A DNA stretch of 64,000 nucleotides from Promerops cafer (Eukaryota; Chordata; Aves; Passeriformes; Nectariniidae). The stretch lies in assembly GCA_013398275.1 (NCBI GenBank), contig VZSE01005034.1, forward strand, positions 2,093,602 through 2,157,601. The letters are read 5' to 3'. The translations under genes and the position numbers were made by a program. The first letter of the stretch is position 1. Each line of letters starts with the position of its first letter. This document shows positions 48,601 through 61,125 of this stretch, piece after piece. The notes under the pieces were generated by a model. It was not told the origin of the DNA. It searched no databases and worked only from the letters and a program-made list of their open reading frames with translations.

Positions 48601-51600
48601 GACATGTGGCATGTATGCCACCTCTTTCTTGTGCAGGCTGACTTGCTCACTTAGGGAATGGTGTCTGTGGTAGATATCTCATGTCTTACTTCCACAGCTG
48701 GTGCAGATAGAGGCTTTACAACAGAATCCCTTATTTTGACCTAGGGGACATGCATGTACCTGGCAATTGTTATCATTTTGCCACTCTAATCGTTCCCTTA
48801 GGACTGGTGCCTTTTGCTTGCTGTCCCCTAGGTTTTTAGAATCAGACAGATTACTGGTTATGTTTAAGATACACACTGGATACAACTTTTGGTAATTGAA
48901 CACCTCTTGAAAATCCTGCTAGGAATTGTCCCCAGGGTGTTTCCTCTGGGACAACCTAACTCAATTTTTGTGATTTAAAGGTTCTGCCTAGTTCTTTTAA
49001 ATATTCCTTGGACGTTGTAGTGCTCTGCTTGTAATAGATTGTTATTGCCCTATATTAAGTTTGCAGAGTGAAGGTAAATCTTTTGTGATGTGATTGTGCT
49101 ACCCCAAACTCAATATTGTTCAGAGGTCCTTTATAACTCTCTGGTTTCACTGCAACAAGCAGGACAAATTTTCATTTTTACTCTTTTAGATTTCTATTCT
49201 CTGTTCTGAAACACTAAGGGACAATATTTACAGGCAATGTCTAGTGCACTTTTCATGAACTGAGAACTCAAATGTTGTGGTGGAACCACGGTTATTCCCC
49301 CATCTCAATTTACAATATACTTAGGGACAGAGAAGGCATGAGAGAGCACATGTGAATCCTGGCATCCTATAGTAGTATTCCCAACAGTGTAGAAAATAAA
49401 AAAGCTTCCAGTTCTGATATCAGGTATATCATGGCAGCTCTTGCTTTAAAAATACATCGCATACACACTTTCATATATCACCAGCCTAATTCCTTATAAT
49501 GGTTCTATAGGTATGAGAACTAGCTACACACCACAAAAGCCCACAAAATCAGTACACTAATGACCAGCAATCAGTGATCAGGTAATCACCCATCAGTACC
49601 ATCTACAATATATAGCTATGTTTTTCTACACTGCATCTATACATGCAAATGCATACACAAACTCACACACAGCGGAAAATTTGCTTACTTTGATGTCTGC
49701 CCAAGTGGTTTTTATGAGAACCTTTCCTAAATGGGTGAGTCAAATTTTGCAAGCTTGATGTCAGGTCACACACTACAGGTCAGGAAGCCTTTCCTGTTTG
49801 ATGCTATGGGCACAAAATATCTCTGAGATCCCAAGTCTCTGGCACAGGTCTTGAGTGTCTTCCCAGGTTGCACGCGTGCAGCCAGCAAGAACAACTCCCC
49901 AGCTCCTGTCTCAGATTGCCAAGAACTGTCTGGGGCAGGCAGAGTAGCCCTAAGACCACTTCTGTAGCAGTCTTAGCAGTTGTGTTACAGCAGGTGTGTG
50001 TGACAATCCCACTTCTAGGGCACCATCCCTACGCTTGTTCTTGTTCATCACACACCTTGGGAGAGGAAGGCTCCCCTGCTGCCCAGTTTCCCCACAGAGG
50101 TTTAAATAAAACCAATCAAAACATCGGAGGCAGATCACATTTCTTCAATGAGACAATCAACTTCAAATTCCCTCTCACTTAATTTTTGAAATTTGGTAAT
50201 GACAGTGCATGTAGGATAGGGATTTAAAATTTTGTCGGAGAATCAGTATATTTTTGCATAAGAATATTTTCATTTTGCATTCTGCCAAGTAGCCTTCTAG
50301 ACAGAAAAATAAATTAAAGACAATTCTCAGCTTACAGAAGGATTTATTCGAACATTAGCTGTCCTCAAACCCTTATGTTTCCTAAACGCTTTGACAGCTT
50401 TTAATGTTCAGGTTTAATTTGGAAAGGCACTCAGACTGCACAGACAGTGTTTCTTCTGAGGAAAAAAAAGGAGCATTATTTTTTCTCATTATTTTATTAG
50501 CAAAAAATATCTGTACTGCTTAGGGCTATTTAAGAGAGACTCTACATTTATGCTGGTTAATAAAGCAAAGAAAGAAAATAGTTTGTCACTATTGTGTAGC
50601 TCATCTCATTTCATTTTGGTTTTCATTTGGGGTCTCTTTTTTTGTGTGCACACATACTTCTGGGGAGGTAGGATTTCATTAGAAATGCTAAAGAAAACCA
50701 ATCTTAATTAGTCTGAAACACATCAGTAAACTCAAGCTTGCTGGCTCAGAGTCATGTAGTGTGAAAGGCCGATACACTGGGGTCAGTCATGGTGAGTCAG
50801 TGGTTTAGAGAGACTCCCCTGAGTCTACCTCTCCAAACTATAAGCGGTCAGCAGGACAAAATAGCCTTGATCGGCATTCAGAGTCATGCCTCTCTGGACA
50901 GGATGGTTAGCTCCAGTTTTCTGCCTACTAATGTTGCAATTATTTGTGGTGCCCTTTGTATCCTGGGTCTCTTATTCTAAAATGTTTGGCTCAAACCCTT
51001 TTCCCAGGTGAGTGCACTTGGACTTTGTCTAAGTTAAAGGTCCTTTGTGAGATGTGGCTTTGACTCAGAGAACACGATCTGCAACCATTTTATAAGACAT
51101 TTGGGGCTAAAACCCACTCCAACATTCAGGCAGACACCCCATGCAGTACAGGCAGCGCTGGCTGGGCCGACAGATATACCTGCAGTGTACCAAAGACCTT
51201 GGTGTGAACTAAGCTGAATTTCACTGAGACTCTCAAAACATTTAAAACACAATAAAAAGTTGTTGGTTGTCTCTGTTGAGACAGACCTCTGTTGAGGTTT
51301 TTTGTTTGGTTTTTTAACATGCTGAGATGAAAAAAAGGGATTTTGTACTTGCTGGGAACACTTGTAGAAGAGTGGAGCTCGACAGGCATCAGGAAACAGA
51401 GAAGCCAGTGAGCAGGGAAGTCCCAGGCTGAATGCAGTGAGGATCTCTGGTTTGGCACTGTGGGCCACTGATGTTACAGAAGGGGATATTGTCCTCACTC
51501 AGACCAGTAACTTCTCCATTTCAAATACTGGGATTCTATTCCAGCGGGATAGAATCATTTGGTGACTTTCCTCTGGTCACAAAACTGAAGGTGTCTTGGG

Positions 51601-53140
51601 AGGGATGATTAAGAGAGAGAAAGATTGCTAGACATTTGGAGAAGAGATTTGAAAGCAGAAGTTTCAAGGCTATTCTCAAAAATTCTAGGTTCTGCAATAA
51701 TGTGAACTGAGAGAAATACCTGGTATCAAATTAAAAAAAAAAAAAAAAAATCAACATTTGGAGACACAGAGCAGCACCGCAAAGCTTTGGCACCTACAGC
51801 CTAAACAGGCTCAACTAAGATAAGCATCCACAAAACGCCAAATGTGTCCCAATTCTGTCTATTTCCTGAACAAAAAGCAACCCACTCACCCAAAAAAACC
51901 CCAAACCAAAACGTCCTTGCATTTTCAAGAGCTTCTGCTTCTCCTAAGAAGGCAAAGGAAGAAAGGGTATGTTCCAGCGTCCCTGCCAACCCGGCCAAAG
52001 AAACCACAGAAACAGCTCTGGAGACAAGATACTTCAGGGGGATGCTTACTGTATTATGAGAATCTGCCCAAATTGCTGCAAGGAACAGGGTAAAACTACA
52101 AGGGGCTACTGGAGACGACCCCCAACACAGCCCAGAGAAGTTGGGCTCCTGGGCAGGCCAGGAGAAAAAGGGGCCCCAAGTCCAGTTTTGCCTATTTTGT
52201 TGGGTTGTTTTGTTTTGTTTTATGTCTGTATCTATGTGGAGATCTCTCTGGCTGTTATTTAGCTTTCTTTGTCGCGATTTTATCGCTGCTACATAACACA
52301 TCCCAAGGCATTAACAAAAGAATAAAGCTTCTGGGACAACCCAGCTGATCACCAGGCTCTGATACGAAGAGGTGCCATCATCTGTCTTTTAACCGAGAGC
52401 CTTGACTGAAAGGCAGCTGGAAACAGGAGGCGAGGAGCCAGTGCCCAGTGACATTTCAGGCACCACAGGAGGAAGATCGCCTAACGCGTTTTGCTTTCTT
52501 ATTGTTAGCTTTGTCTGATCCCGAGGTACAGGTGCTGGTAGGGGAGTTTTCCTGGGGTCACTCCCCCTCTTCGCACTCCGCATTAACTCCTTCGCTGCCC
52601 TGTGGTGCCAGATCTCAGACACCCCACCTACAGCACTTTGAGAAGTTACGTGGAAAACTGACCAAGAATTTAAGCAAAATCTTCCAGCGGTAAAGCATTT
52701 GGAATGGAAAAAGCACACTGAAAACAAGGAAAATTCTACTCTTAGTCTTCCCGGAGCCTGGCTCCTTTGGGTTGCATATGCTCACTAAAGTTCAGACATG
52801 TCATCTCTTAAGGAAGATCGTAGCTTAATTTATACCAACTAGAATTTCTGAACCATGAAATTATTCTTTCTGTGATGAGTAGTAGAGAAATAAAATCAAA
52901 CGTCACCTTTGCCTCTGTTACACGCCCTCTCCCCCTCTTCCCCAGACTTTGTGATGCTTTTTCCAAAGAGTTAAACTGGGTGCTTCTCAGGGGTTTACAA
53001 CAGGCGTAACTACTGCTGAAAAACAATCTGATACATTCAACTTAGCAAGGCCCTACTCTTTCCCTCTAATCTTTCAGCAGGACCCAAGGGAGGCTAAAGC
53101 TGAGATAGGTCTATTCTCCCCTCGAACTTTGATTCGCTAT
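45676..53140. other. Intergenic sequence, no gene recognised
   Basis: Includes a CpG-bearing patch at about 46366-46425 (seven CpGs in 60 bases), an 18-base poly-A at 51733-51750, and a moderately GC-rich stretch about 51850-52700. The latter's open frames (for example 51801-52301 minus, 166 codons) show no recognisable domain. No CR1 copy was seen. Confidence 0.5.
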
Positions 53141-53245
53141 TAAATTCCGCCTAATGAGGACGACTTTGCCATCTCACGTTCATCAGCGGGCTCTGCGCGG
53201 AACAATGCGGGCCCAGCGGCGTATAGAGGGACATTGTTCCTGCCT
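53141..53245. promoter_or_regulatory. CpG-bearing patch with two facing SOX-type sites
   Basis: GGAACAATG at 53199-53207 and its exact reverse complement CATTGTTCC at 53232-53240 face each other across 24 bases. Each contains AACAATG, a high-affinity SOX-type site. The patch from 53150 to 53225 keeps about nine CpGs, and ATTAAA and CTAATGAG homeodomain-like cores sit on its left. A candidate enhancer core; binding is inferred. Confidence 0.4.
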
Positions 53246-56200
53246 CCTGGTTGCTCTGTTTGAGCAGCATCACGTGGAAACCCTCACAGAGGAGGGACAT
53301 GTAAAACCAGCAAGGAGTATTACTCTCCAGGGTGCGACGGTAACTCAAGTCATACCTTGTGCACGGGCGTTTGTATTTGTGTGATCTCCTGTTGAGTTTA
53401 GAAAAACAACAACAAAGCCTACAAAAGAATAATGTATAAGGAAATGCCAGAGAACGTGGTGGAAGGTGACATGCAGTGCTGTGATGAAGGAGTCTTGTTC
53501 ACGTCTGCTGCCCAACTGACTTAATGATCTGTGCTAAAATCCTTCACTTCCATTTGTAAAGCTATGCATGGCAGAAAACTACTTTTATAACCTTCTAAAT
53601 CCCTGACTCCTCACCTGTTTATACATAGCACAGCCTTCAGCAAGTCAGCATGTTCCCCACCACTACTAAACACTACACAAAAGTTCACATGCAGATTTCT
53701 ATGCCATTTTACAGAAGTGCCCCAGCCAGGAGCAGCTCTCATTACTCCACGTAATAACTTGGTTTTCTTTCCTGTCCTGAGAGCTATCGATTCCTGAGAT
53801 TTCCCAAGCAGACACATGTGGGTGTATAACTGGTGTGATATCCACAGGGTGCCACATGGATTGTGCCCTGTGATGCTGTACACACGAGGTCAGCACACAC
53901 AGCAGCACTATCCCTGGGCCTGGGGGGCATACAGAAGGTCAGGAGGTGGCCAAAATGCTCTTCCCCACCTGCATTATTTCACCAGCTACCAGCTCTACCT
54001 CAGTGTAATAAGCACAGCAGTTCTCAGTAATTGTCCTTTTGTTTTCTACATCCCTACACAAGGCAAGAAAACAACAAAAGCCTTGCATTTGCTAAACTTG
54101 CTTTTCACACACTGTAACTCTTCCACTGCTCTGCTTCAATAAATGACATTACAAAAACACTGCAAACTCTCTAGGGAAACCCCATGACTGGAAAGATGTG
54201 GTCCAGGCATGAAGAATTTTTGATGTTAGAAATGACTAGAAAACAAGGATTCTGTGTCTTTCCATCATTCCCTTAGCTGTCCCTCAAAACAACCCTACAT
54301 CTTTACAAATTCAATTTCATTATTTCAAGTAATTTTCTAAACTACTACAAATTTTTTCTAAACTAGTTTAGTTTTTTCATTCACTGAAATATATATAGCT
54401 ACTCAAACTAAGTGTTCTTTTGAGCTCATCCCTAAACATGGTAGTTTAACTTTTTCCAAACCAGCTCAAGGAGAACCCACTGGAAATGGGTGTCGTGTGC
54501 CCTTTATTTATCTTCCTGCTTTTTTGCACTAGCAAACACATTTTTAACTATTCCGTACAAGACATTCAATCCGAAGGAGCAGTTCACTACCCACTGACAG
54601 CAGCAAAGCAAAGCAAAATATGAAAAATGAAAAAAAACCAACCCTACGCCACATATCAAAAACTGTGAAGCTTCTCTGCAGGCACACACATCAGCCTGAC
54701 TCAGGAACACAACCTCTAAGGTCATGCTAGCATCACCATTGCTTAGGGTTAAAGCAATCCACTCCCCAGTGCAAAACTTAATCTGATTTTTCTCACAAAG
54801 GCTACTATGAGGTTTCCACTTGAGTCAATAGAATAAACTGTTGCGGCTATCAAATCTGGTAGCTGACAAAAATTTACTGAATATCAGGTATTAACAGGTT
54901 TGTGGAAGTTTGGTATACAGTAATTAATATGGAGAATAAATGATCAGAAATAACTGTTGAAAACAGAAGTTTATCCATATCACTAGAACAGCCAAGTTTG
55001 AAGATACCTGCTCATTTAGAAAAGGACTTAACCTAGGCTCACATTGCATGAGGGCACTGATATTTGTGCCCATTAAAACACAAAATACTGTAATGATATT
55101 ACCCTCACAGGGGAAAAGAAACTGCACTTCAGAAGCTGGCAGTTTCTTATTATTGACTAAAAGGTCTTTTAGTCCTTTTTCTGATTATACCAACAAAAGA
55201 ACAAAGGAAGATCTAAGTACTGGAAAAGAATGTTTTAACCCATGTTCCCGTCAAAGGGAAACAAATTACTCTGCCCTTATCTCTGAAAGGAGATCCAGTC
55301 CCAGAATAACTTGGCCTCATGCAAGGATGTGCCCAGTACCAAAAAGGAGAGTTTCAGAGTAAAAAGGAAGACTTTTTTGCCTTGTGATTATTTCTATTAC
55401 CTGCTACATTCTTTTCCATGTCAGTCACACACATTAGAATTCACTGACCTAAGTGGTCACAATTTCTTTCCCTTTTTAAGATGGTGAAAAATACACCTCA
55501 GCTCATTTTGTGTGCACTTCTCAGCCATTTTGAAAGATAAGCCACAGCCCTCCCGTGGGATTACCACTCAGCTTTGTCCCTTGGTTTGTCAACCAAACTC
55601 CAAAAGAGAGAACATGTGGGCTACAGAGTGCACCAAGAGCAGTGCTTCCTTACAACCTGCTTTGGGGAGGGAAGAGCAGAGCCTTGTGAAACACCTCTGC
55701 CTCTGTGCTTGCCATTTCACTCCTCGGCGTGGCTTATTCTGCCTGGTTTCCCAACTCTTGCTTCACAAGCCTCTTTTGTGCTCTGCAGGGTGACTGCAGA
55801 GCGCCGAGCAGCCTACAAGACCTGTGGCCTTCCCATTTATAGCAATTTAAATTGGATACCAGGCAGCTCTAGTGAAGCCTTGGCTCTGCCAGCTTCTTAC
55901 AGATGAGTCCCAGCTGGCACTGTGGGGAGTTTCTTCCCCACCTTCTCTGGGCCAAGCAAGTGCCACCCTCATTCCCAAAACACCCTGAGTTCAACCCCTG
56001 CACACTTGACTCCCAACAATTTTATGGGCAGCCTGTGATGGGTTTCACATCAAAAATTAAATTCCAGTGTATCTTGTGTGGAAGCAGTGCCCCATGCCAA
56101 CTTTCATTCAGCTCAAACCACCTTGAACCATGGTAACACCCGGACCTGTCATTGTGACAGGGGCAGAAACTGGCATTTCCTTACTATGTACAAATATTTA

Positions 56201-58971
56201 GGCAAGAGACACTTATAATTAATAGATAAATCTTTCCTCAGCTCCTAAAGCCAGCCCACACTGTTGATTACATTCACACAATTATTCTGAAGCCAGGACA
56301 GGTAACAGACACGGGAAATCCTGTTGCTGGTCCATAGGAACCAATGTACATTTTAAGTATAGGGTGCTTTTAAAAATGATCTGTGAACAAGATATAACTG
56401 CTTTAATCAAAAGTATTTTTCCTTTTTTTTCCCTACTTTCTTTCTTTCTTTGTTGGTAGAAGTTTTTGCAATCAATAATTATTTCATAAAGCAAATGTTA
56501 TTTCACATAGGAGGTAAATTTCAAATCTCCAGCTGGCCTATTAATCATAAAAATCTCAAAATCCTAAACTTTGGGTCAATTGTTCACTGTGCAAGAGAAG
56601 CAAAAAGATTGCTGTAATATCATGTTTTCTTCCATCTTTCACTCATCTTTCAAAACTCGGATGTGAATGGATTTTTCCCCTCTCAAAGCCTCTCCCCTTT
56701 AAATGCTTGTTGTCTCTACCACTGATCAAGTTTCTGAGAAATGACTTTATGTAAGAGATTGAGCAAGATAAAGTTGCCACATTTCGTTTTATCTTTTTGG
56801 TTGAATTATTAGGACTTAAAGTTGTGGTGACAAGACTGCTACCTTCTAATAGGCCTGGTTGCCATGGGAGTGGGCTTTTTGAAAAGAACAAGACCCACGG
56901 CCACCAAGACCTTTTTTACTATTATTTCCATCCCTGGCCAATACAGAAATCCTTAGTCACAGACAGGAATATGTGGTGTAGTATACACAGTAACACTTGC
57001 TGACAGTGAAAAACAAAAGGAGTGGAAACTAATACTGCAGAAAGCTGAATTGCATCACAGCCTACAAGCAAAAGCATTTCTCTTCTGTAAAAGAAATGCT
57101 TTGTACATCCAAACAATTCCCTGGCTCTGGGACTCTTCAGAGATAAAAAGGAAAGAAGGCTGTCATCGTACCAAGTAGGCATTCCAGACCTGACAGGAAT
57201 TTATTTTCCTCTGGAAGAAGAGAACACCGTGCAGCAAAAGCAGGCAAACAAGCAAGAAGAATCTGCCAGTGGTCCACCAGCTCTGGTGCCTGGCCACCAC
57301 CGGCACCTGAGCAGGATTAGCCCCATAGAGAGGATTAACAGGGAAGGATTGCTGTTGATATGCACAGGGAGACCTGCTTCTGCCACCCCCATACAGAGAA
57401 ATGCCATCATTCAGATACAGAATGATTACAGCCCAGCTGGTGAACTCAATCCAGAATCACCCACGGGAATACAAAGATCAGGAACAGGTTGGAAAAATCT
57501 GGTGTCTTTGTATAGGCAAAGGTTTCACAGGCTTGATGTCTGCACACAGTTAAACCTTTAATTAAAGACATCTCTCAGGTAAAGCACTGACTGAAACCAG
57601 ATTTTTGTGGTTTAGCTCTTTCTACATGGCTGAAAATCCTGAGATCTGTCTGTAATTCAGCAAAGCACTCTGCAGACTGCTGGTGAAAGAGGAGTAAACA
57701 GTGTGGGGGCTGATGAAAACTGTGAACAGTTTATCTGTGTGACAGACATTCACTATTGTTTTCTATTCACAGCTATTAAAAAAAAAGTTTTATCAATACC
57801 TAAGGATCCTTTTTGAGGAAAACACTAATTTAGCTGCAGTCTAAGACAAAGAAAAAAAATTATCAGAAAGATAGAAAGGGATATCTCCATGGATCTGTGT
57901 AGCAGTGGTATGTAACAAGTCACCTCTGCTTCCCGTGTCTTCAAGCATGATTGTGTCTTGCTAGAAATTCAAGCCCCACAGTTGTGGGAAATGCTACTCC
58001 CATTCTGCAGTGCATCTCCTGCATTTTCTACCAAGTCCTCTGAAACAGAAAATTGTGTACAGTGGTGTTACTACAGTTTGCAGTAGAAGAGATTGTTTAG
58101 AATGTCACCAAAGGGCGTAGTCCTGAAGAAGAGTTTAACTGGATGAAATTACTGCTAGCTGGTAGAGTGTCATAGGAACTCCAAGAGTGTGCAAATCTGT
58201 AGGTGAATGAAGCTGTTCCCTTGATACATCTGTGCATCTGTACTAGTTTAGTACTTTACTTCAGTTCTCTGTCCTGAGCAGCCTTTATTTCCTATGAGCA
58301 AACAAACAGCTGGGCTGACATGAGGGAATGTTTTTACTTGGAGAAGTGAGCAGCTGATGGTACAGGTCAAGCTGGATGACTCAAGACATCTCAGCAGCTC
58401 TGGAGAACGAGCCAGAGCAAGTCTCCTGGAGCAGCTAGAAAGTAGATATTGATGGTCCAGGGGAGGGATCCAGGGGTCTCTAGACAAGGAGATTGCTTTT
58501 CCTTGCTCTCCCCCTTTCCCACTACTAATCTGCACTGCTCCTGCAACACCCTCCTCCTAATCCCACGCACAAAACACCCATCTTCAGTCAATGTCTTTAA
58601 TTCAAAGAGGTGTCTGTACTTTCATTTACACCACTATAAAATGCTCTCTTCATTCTCAGGCTTCAGCACATCCCCCAGCCCCCTCCACACACCTGCCAAG
58701 TTTTTGGGAAAAGGGCTACGGAAGAGGTTGGGGCTCGGAGCAAAATAACAGATAGGCTGTCAAGCAAAGGACTGGGACCAAAGAACTTTCTGCTGCTGCA
58801 GCCACAGGAAAAGGGACATGGTAGCTGTTCATGTTTGGGATAAAATGTGAACTACCCGTGTTACTCTCAGATGTTATATACCTGACTAATTCTTGCTATG
58901 AAGAGGTAGTTCATAATGAAACAATAAGCTGTCTCTGGATGCCTGTTTACTGTTTAATGTGTTTACATTGG
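53246..58971. other. Intergenic sequence, no gene recognised
   Basis: No exon and no CR1 copy recognised. An imperfect inverted repeat lies at 57071-57102 (AAAGCATTTCT and its complement, 10-base loop). Open frames of about 100-110 codons are scattered on both strands, consistent with chance. Confidence 0.5.
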
Positions 58972-59039
58972 GACTCTATGACCTCAAGGGTCTTTTCCAG
59001 ACTAAATAATGCTATGATTACTTTCTATGATTCTGTGAA
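58972..59039 (+). mobile_element. Short CR1 3' tail, plus orientation
   Basis: GACTCTATGACCTCAAGGGTCTTTTCCA followed by repeats of the TATGATT-type terminal octamer (GCTATGATTA, TTCTATGATTCTG) is the characteristic CR1 3' end. Only about 70 bases survive. It is the only CR1 piece found in the right half of the window. Confidence 0.85.
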
Positions 59040-59547
59040 TACAATGTTTAATCAAAAAGCACAAACAAAAATAATAAAGTGAAATAGTTCTGATGCCTCT
59101 CAGGACCTATTTTCAGAATACATTAAAAATGCAAGCAAAATAAAGTCTCTGGGTAATGTCAAAGAAAAACAAATAAAGAAGACCTATAAAACATAGATAA
59201 GTTACTCAAAACATATGGAAGAAGGATACACATTTTAAATATGAAGAGATTGTATACTGAAGTATATCACAGTTCTCTAATTATTCTTCTACTACACAAA
59301 GAGGAAGAAAAAACCAATTAATTTCCTGGAACATCTATACATATAATGTTATTTCTTGTATACAGAGTGTTGCTCTTCCCACTATGTCATATAAGAAATG
59401 CTTATCAATATCAACAAAATGACAGCATTTTAAATGAGAGGCACTGGGAGGTGCCTCTAATCCTAAATTGCATAGACATCACTTCAATTTAATTTATGTA
59501 GGAGAAATGTCAAGTGTCCATGAGAGTGGGCCTCCTGGGAAGCATTC

Positions 59548-59586
59548 AGAAATGTAGATGCAAGGCCCATGCCTGTTCCTATTTAA
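59548..59586 (+). repeat. Dispersed repeat pair, copy A
   Basis: AGAAATGTAGATGCAAGGCC... aligns with 60631-60669 at roughly 80% over 39 bases, same orientation, about 1.08 kb apart. It may be part of an old, unidentified interspersed element or an ancient local duplication. Confidence 0.6.
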
Positions 59587-60630
59587 CCACATACACCCTT
59601 AGAAGCAGAGACTTGAAACTGAGTTAGGGGTATTCTTTTGATCATCAGCTTTTTCCAGGCATGTATTTCAGAACTGGCTCCATTTTCAGTCTCAACTTAC
59701 ACTTAGTGTCTGCCCCCTAAAGTGGTTTCACAAGGATCTGGACACAGGGCTCTGGAAAGAACGTTGTAAAGCAGACATCTCTTGAGCACTATAATAAGTC
59801 CCAACAGTATTTCCAACTATGCTCAGGTGTCTGAATATTTATATCAGGCTCTTCCTCACTGACCCCAAGCACCTCCTGTGCAAGTAAACAGCTAAAGAGA
59901 TCCACATTTCCATCTTACCTCCTGCCTCCCCACCCCTACAAGCACGTGTTTTCACACCGAGTTTCTTCTTTTCTCTGAGGGGATGGTGTACTGGGGGGAA
60001 GCACAAATAAAAAGCCATGGTCTTTAAATTTGATTTGAAGGTGGCAAGTTTTGTGGTGGTTTTGATCTCCTCCAGGCATTCCATAATCGTGGGCCAAGTT
60101 GCCTAGAGATCTTTGTCTCCCACACTTCCAAGTCTCTCTGTTGTGGCTGACAGATCCATTGTTTTGGAAGCATGTAGCTGTCATGGGAGGTCATGATCTC
60201 CCAGGCGTGAGGCAGTCCCTTCCCTACTTTGGGTTGGGCTTTGAAGATAAAAATGGTAAATTTGAACTTGGGTGCGAGTGTGTTTGATAGAAAGCCTTCC
60301 CTTGTGCTCCTTCAAAGCTTGTGCCAGCAGACAGTGGGCACTGCAACAGCAAACCTCAGATTACAGTGATTTTTATTAAATATTGTGGTTTAATAGCTGA
60401 AGCCAGCTGGGTCAGGGCCCACAGTGCCTGGGATAATGCAGACACACAGTAAGTGGCAGTCACTTAGCCAGAGCACTTACATTTGACCTTGTATTCCTTC
60501 CACTGCATCCCCTCTCTTGTCACCAAAACATGTCTGCAGTGACACCAGTGTAGTGCTGATATTTATTAATATTAGCATTACAAATTTAATCTAAGAACGT
60601 TCCTGAAAGTGAATCCCATATAAACCCTTA
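59587..60630. other. Intergenic sequence between dispersed repeat copies
   Basis: AT-rich, no coding exon recognised. The open frames near 59839-60287 on both strands are unremarkable. Confidence 0.5.
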
Positions 60631-60669
60631 AGAAACATAGATGTGAGGCTCATGCCTGCTCCTATATGA
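60631..60669 (+). repeat. Dispersed repeat pair, copy B
   Basis: AGAAACATAGATGTGAGGCT... is the partner of 59548-59586. Most differences are transitions, as expected for old neutral decay. Confidence 0.6.
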
Positions 60670-60894
60670 CAAAATTAAAGAGAACCCACACCAAACATGT
60701 TTATGTTACACCCCTGGTGTGGGTTCTGTCTTCCTACAGCATGTCTGTAACATACACCAGTTCAGGGCATATCACCTCCCTCTGCAAAGGGGAAATAACA
60801 CAAATATAAATACAGGGAATATTTTTATCACTGAGCTGACAGGCACATGCTCAGGTGGTCCTCACTGAGCCCTTCCTTGTTGTTTTCTCAGGAA

Positions 60895-61125
60895 CCAACC
60901 CCGCCGCGTGGTGTGTGCCTTCAATTATTAGGGTTTTTTTCCTTCCTGCACTGGTGCTCTGTCAGCTACGGGTACCAGCAGAGTGGATTAGAGCTGCCTG
61001 TCAGCTTTCTCTGCCTGTGTGAGCTCACAGAATAGCCTGGGCTCGCGGCGCGCTGGCCCCGCTCCCCTTGGCAGAGAGCTGAGCTCTGGTTTCTGGCAGC
61101 GCGTCCCCCGGCACACGACAGATGT
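60895..61125. promoter_or_regulatory. CpG-rich patch near the right end
   Basis: Two CpG clusters (CCCCGCCGCGTGG at about 60899-60911, and GCTCGCGGCGCGCTGG with CAGCGCGTCCCCCGG at about 61040-61115) flank a less CpG-rich middle. About 12 CpGs occur in 230 bases. It includes GGATTA (60985-60990). No exon is recognised. If the region lies 3' of ATOH1, this is a candidate enhancer. Confidence 0.35.

Noticed and set aside
51801..52301. 166-codon minus-strand open frame
   Set aside because: Overlaps several open plus-strand frames and has no family resemblance, which indicates compositional chance rather than a gene.
57071..57102. Inverted repeat as a microRNA precursor
   Set aside because: The stem is only 11 bases with no extension, too short for a pre-miRNA hairpin.
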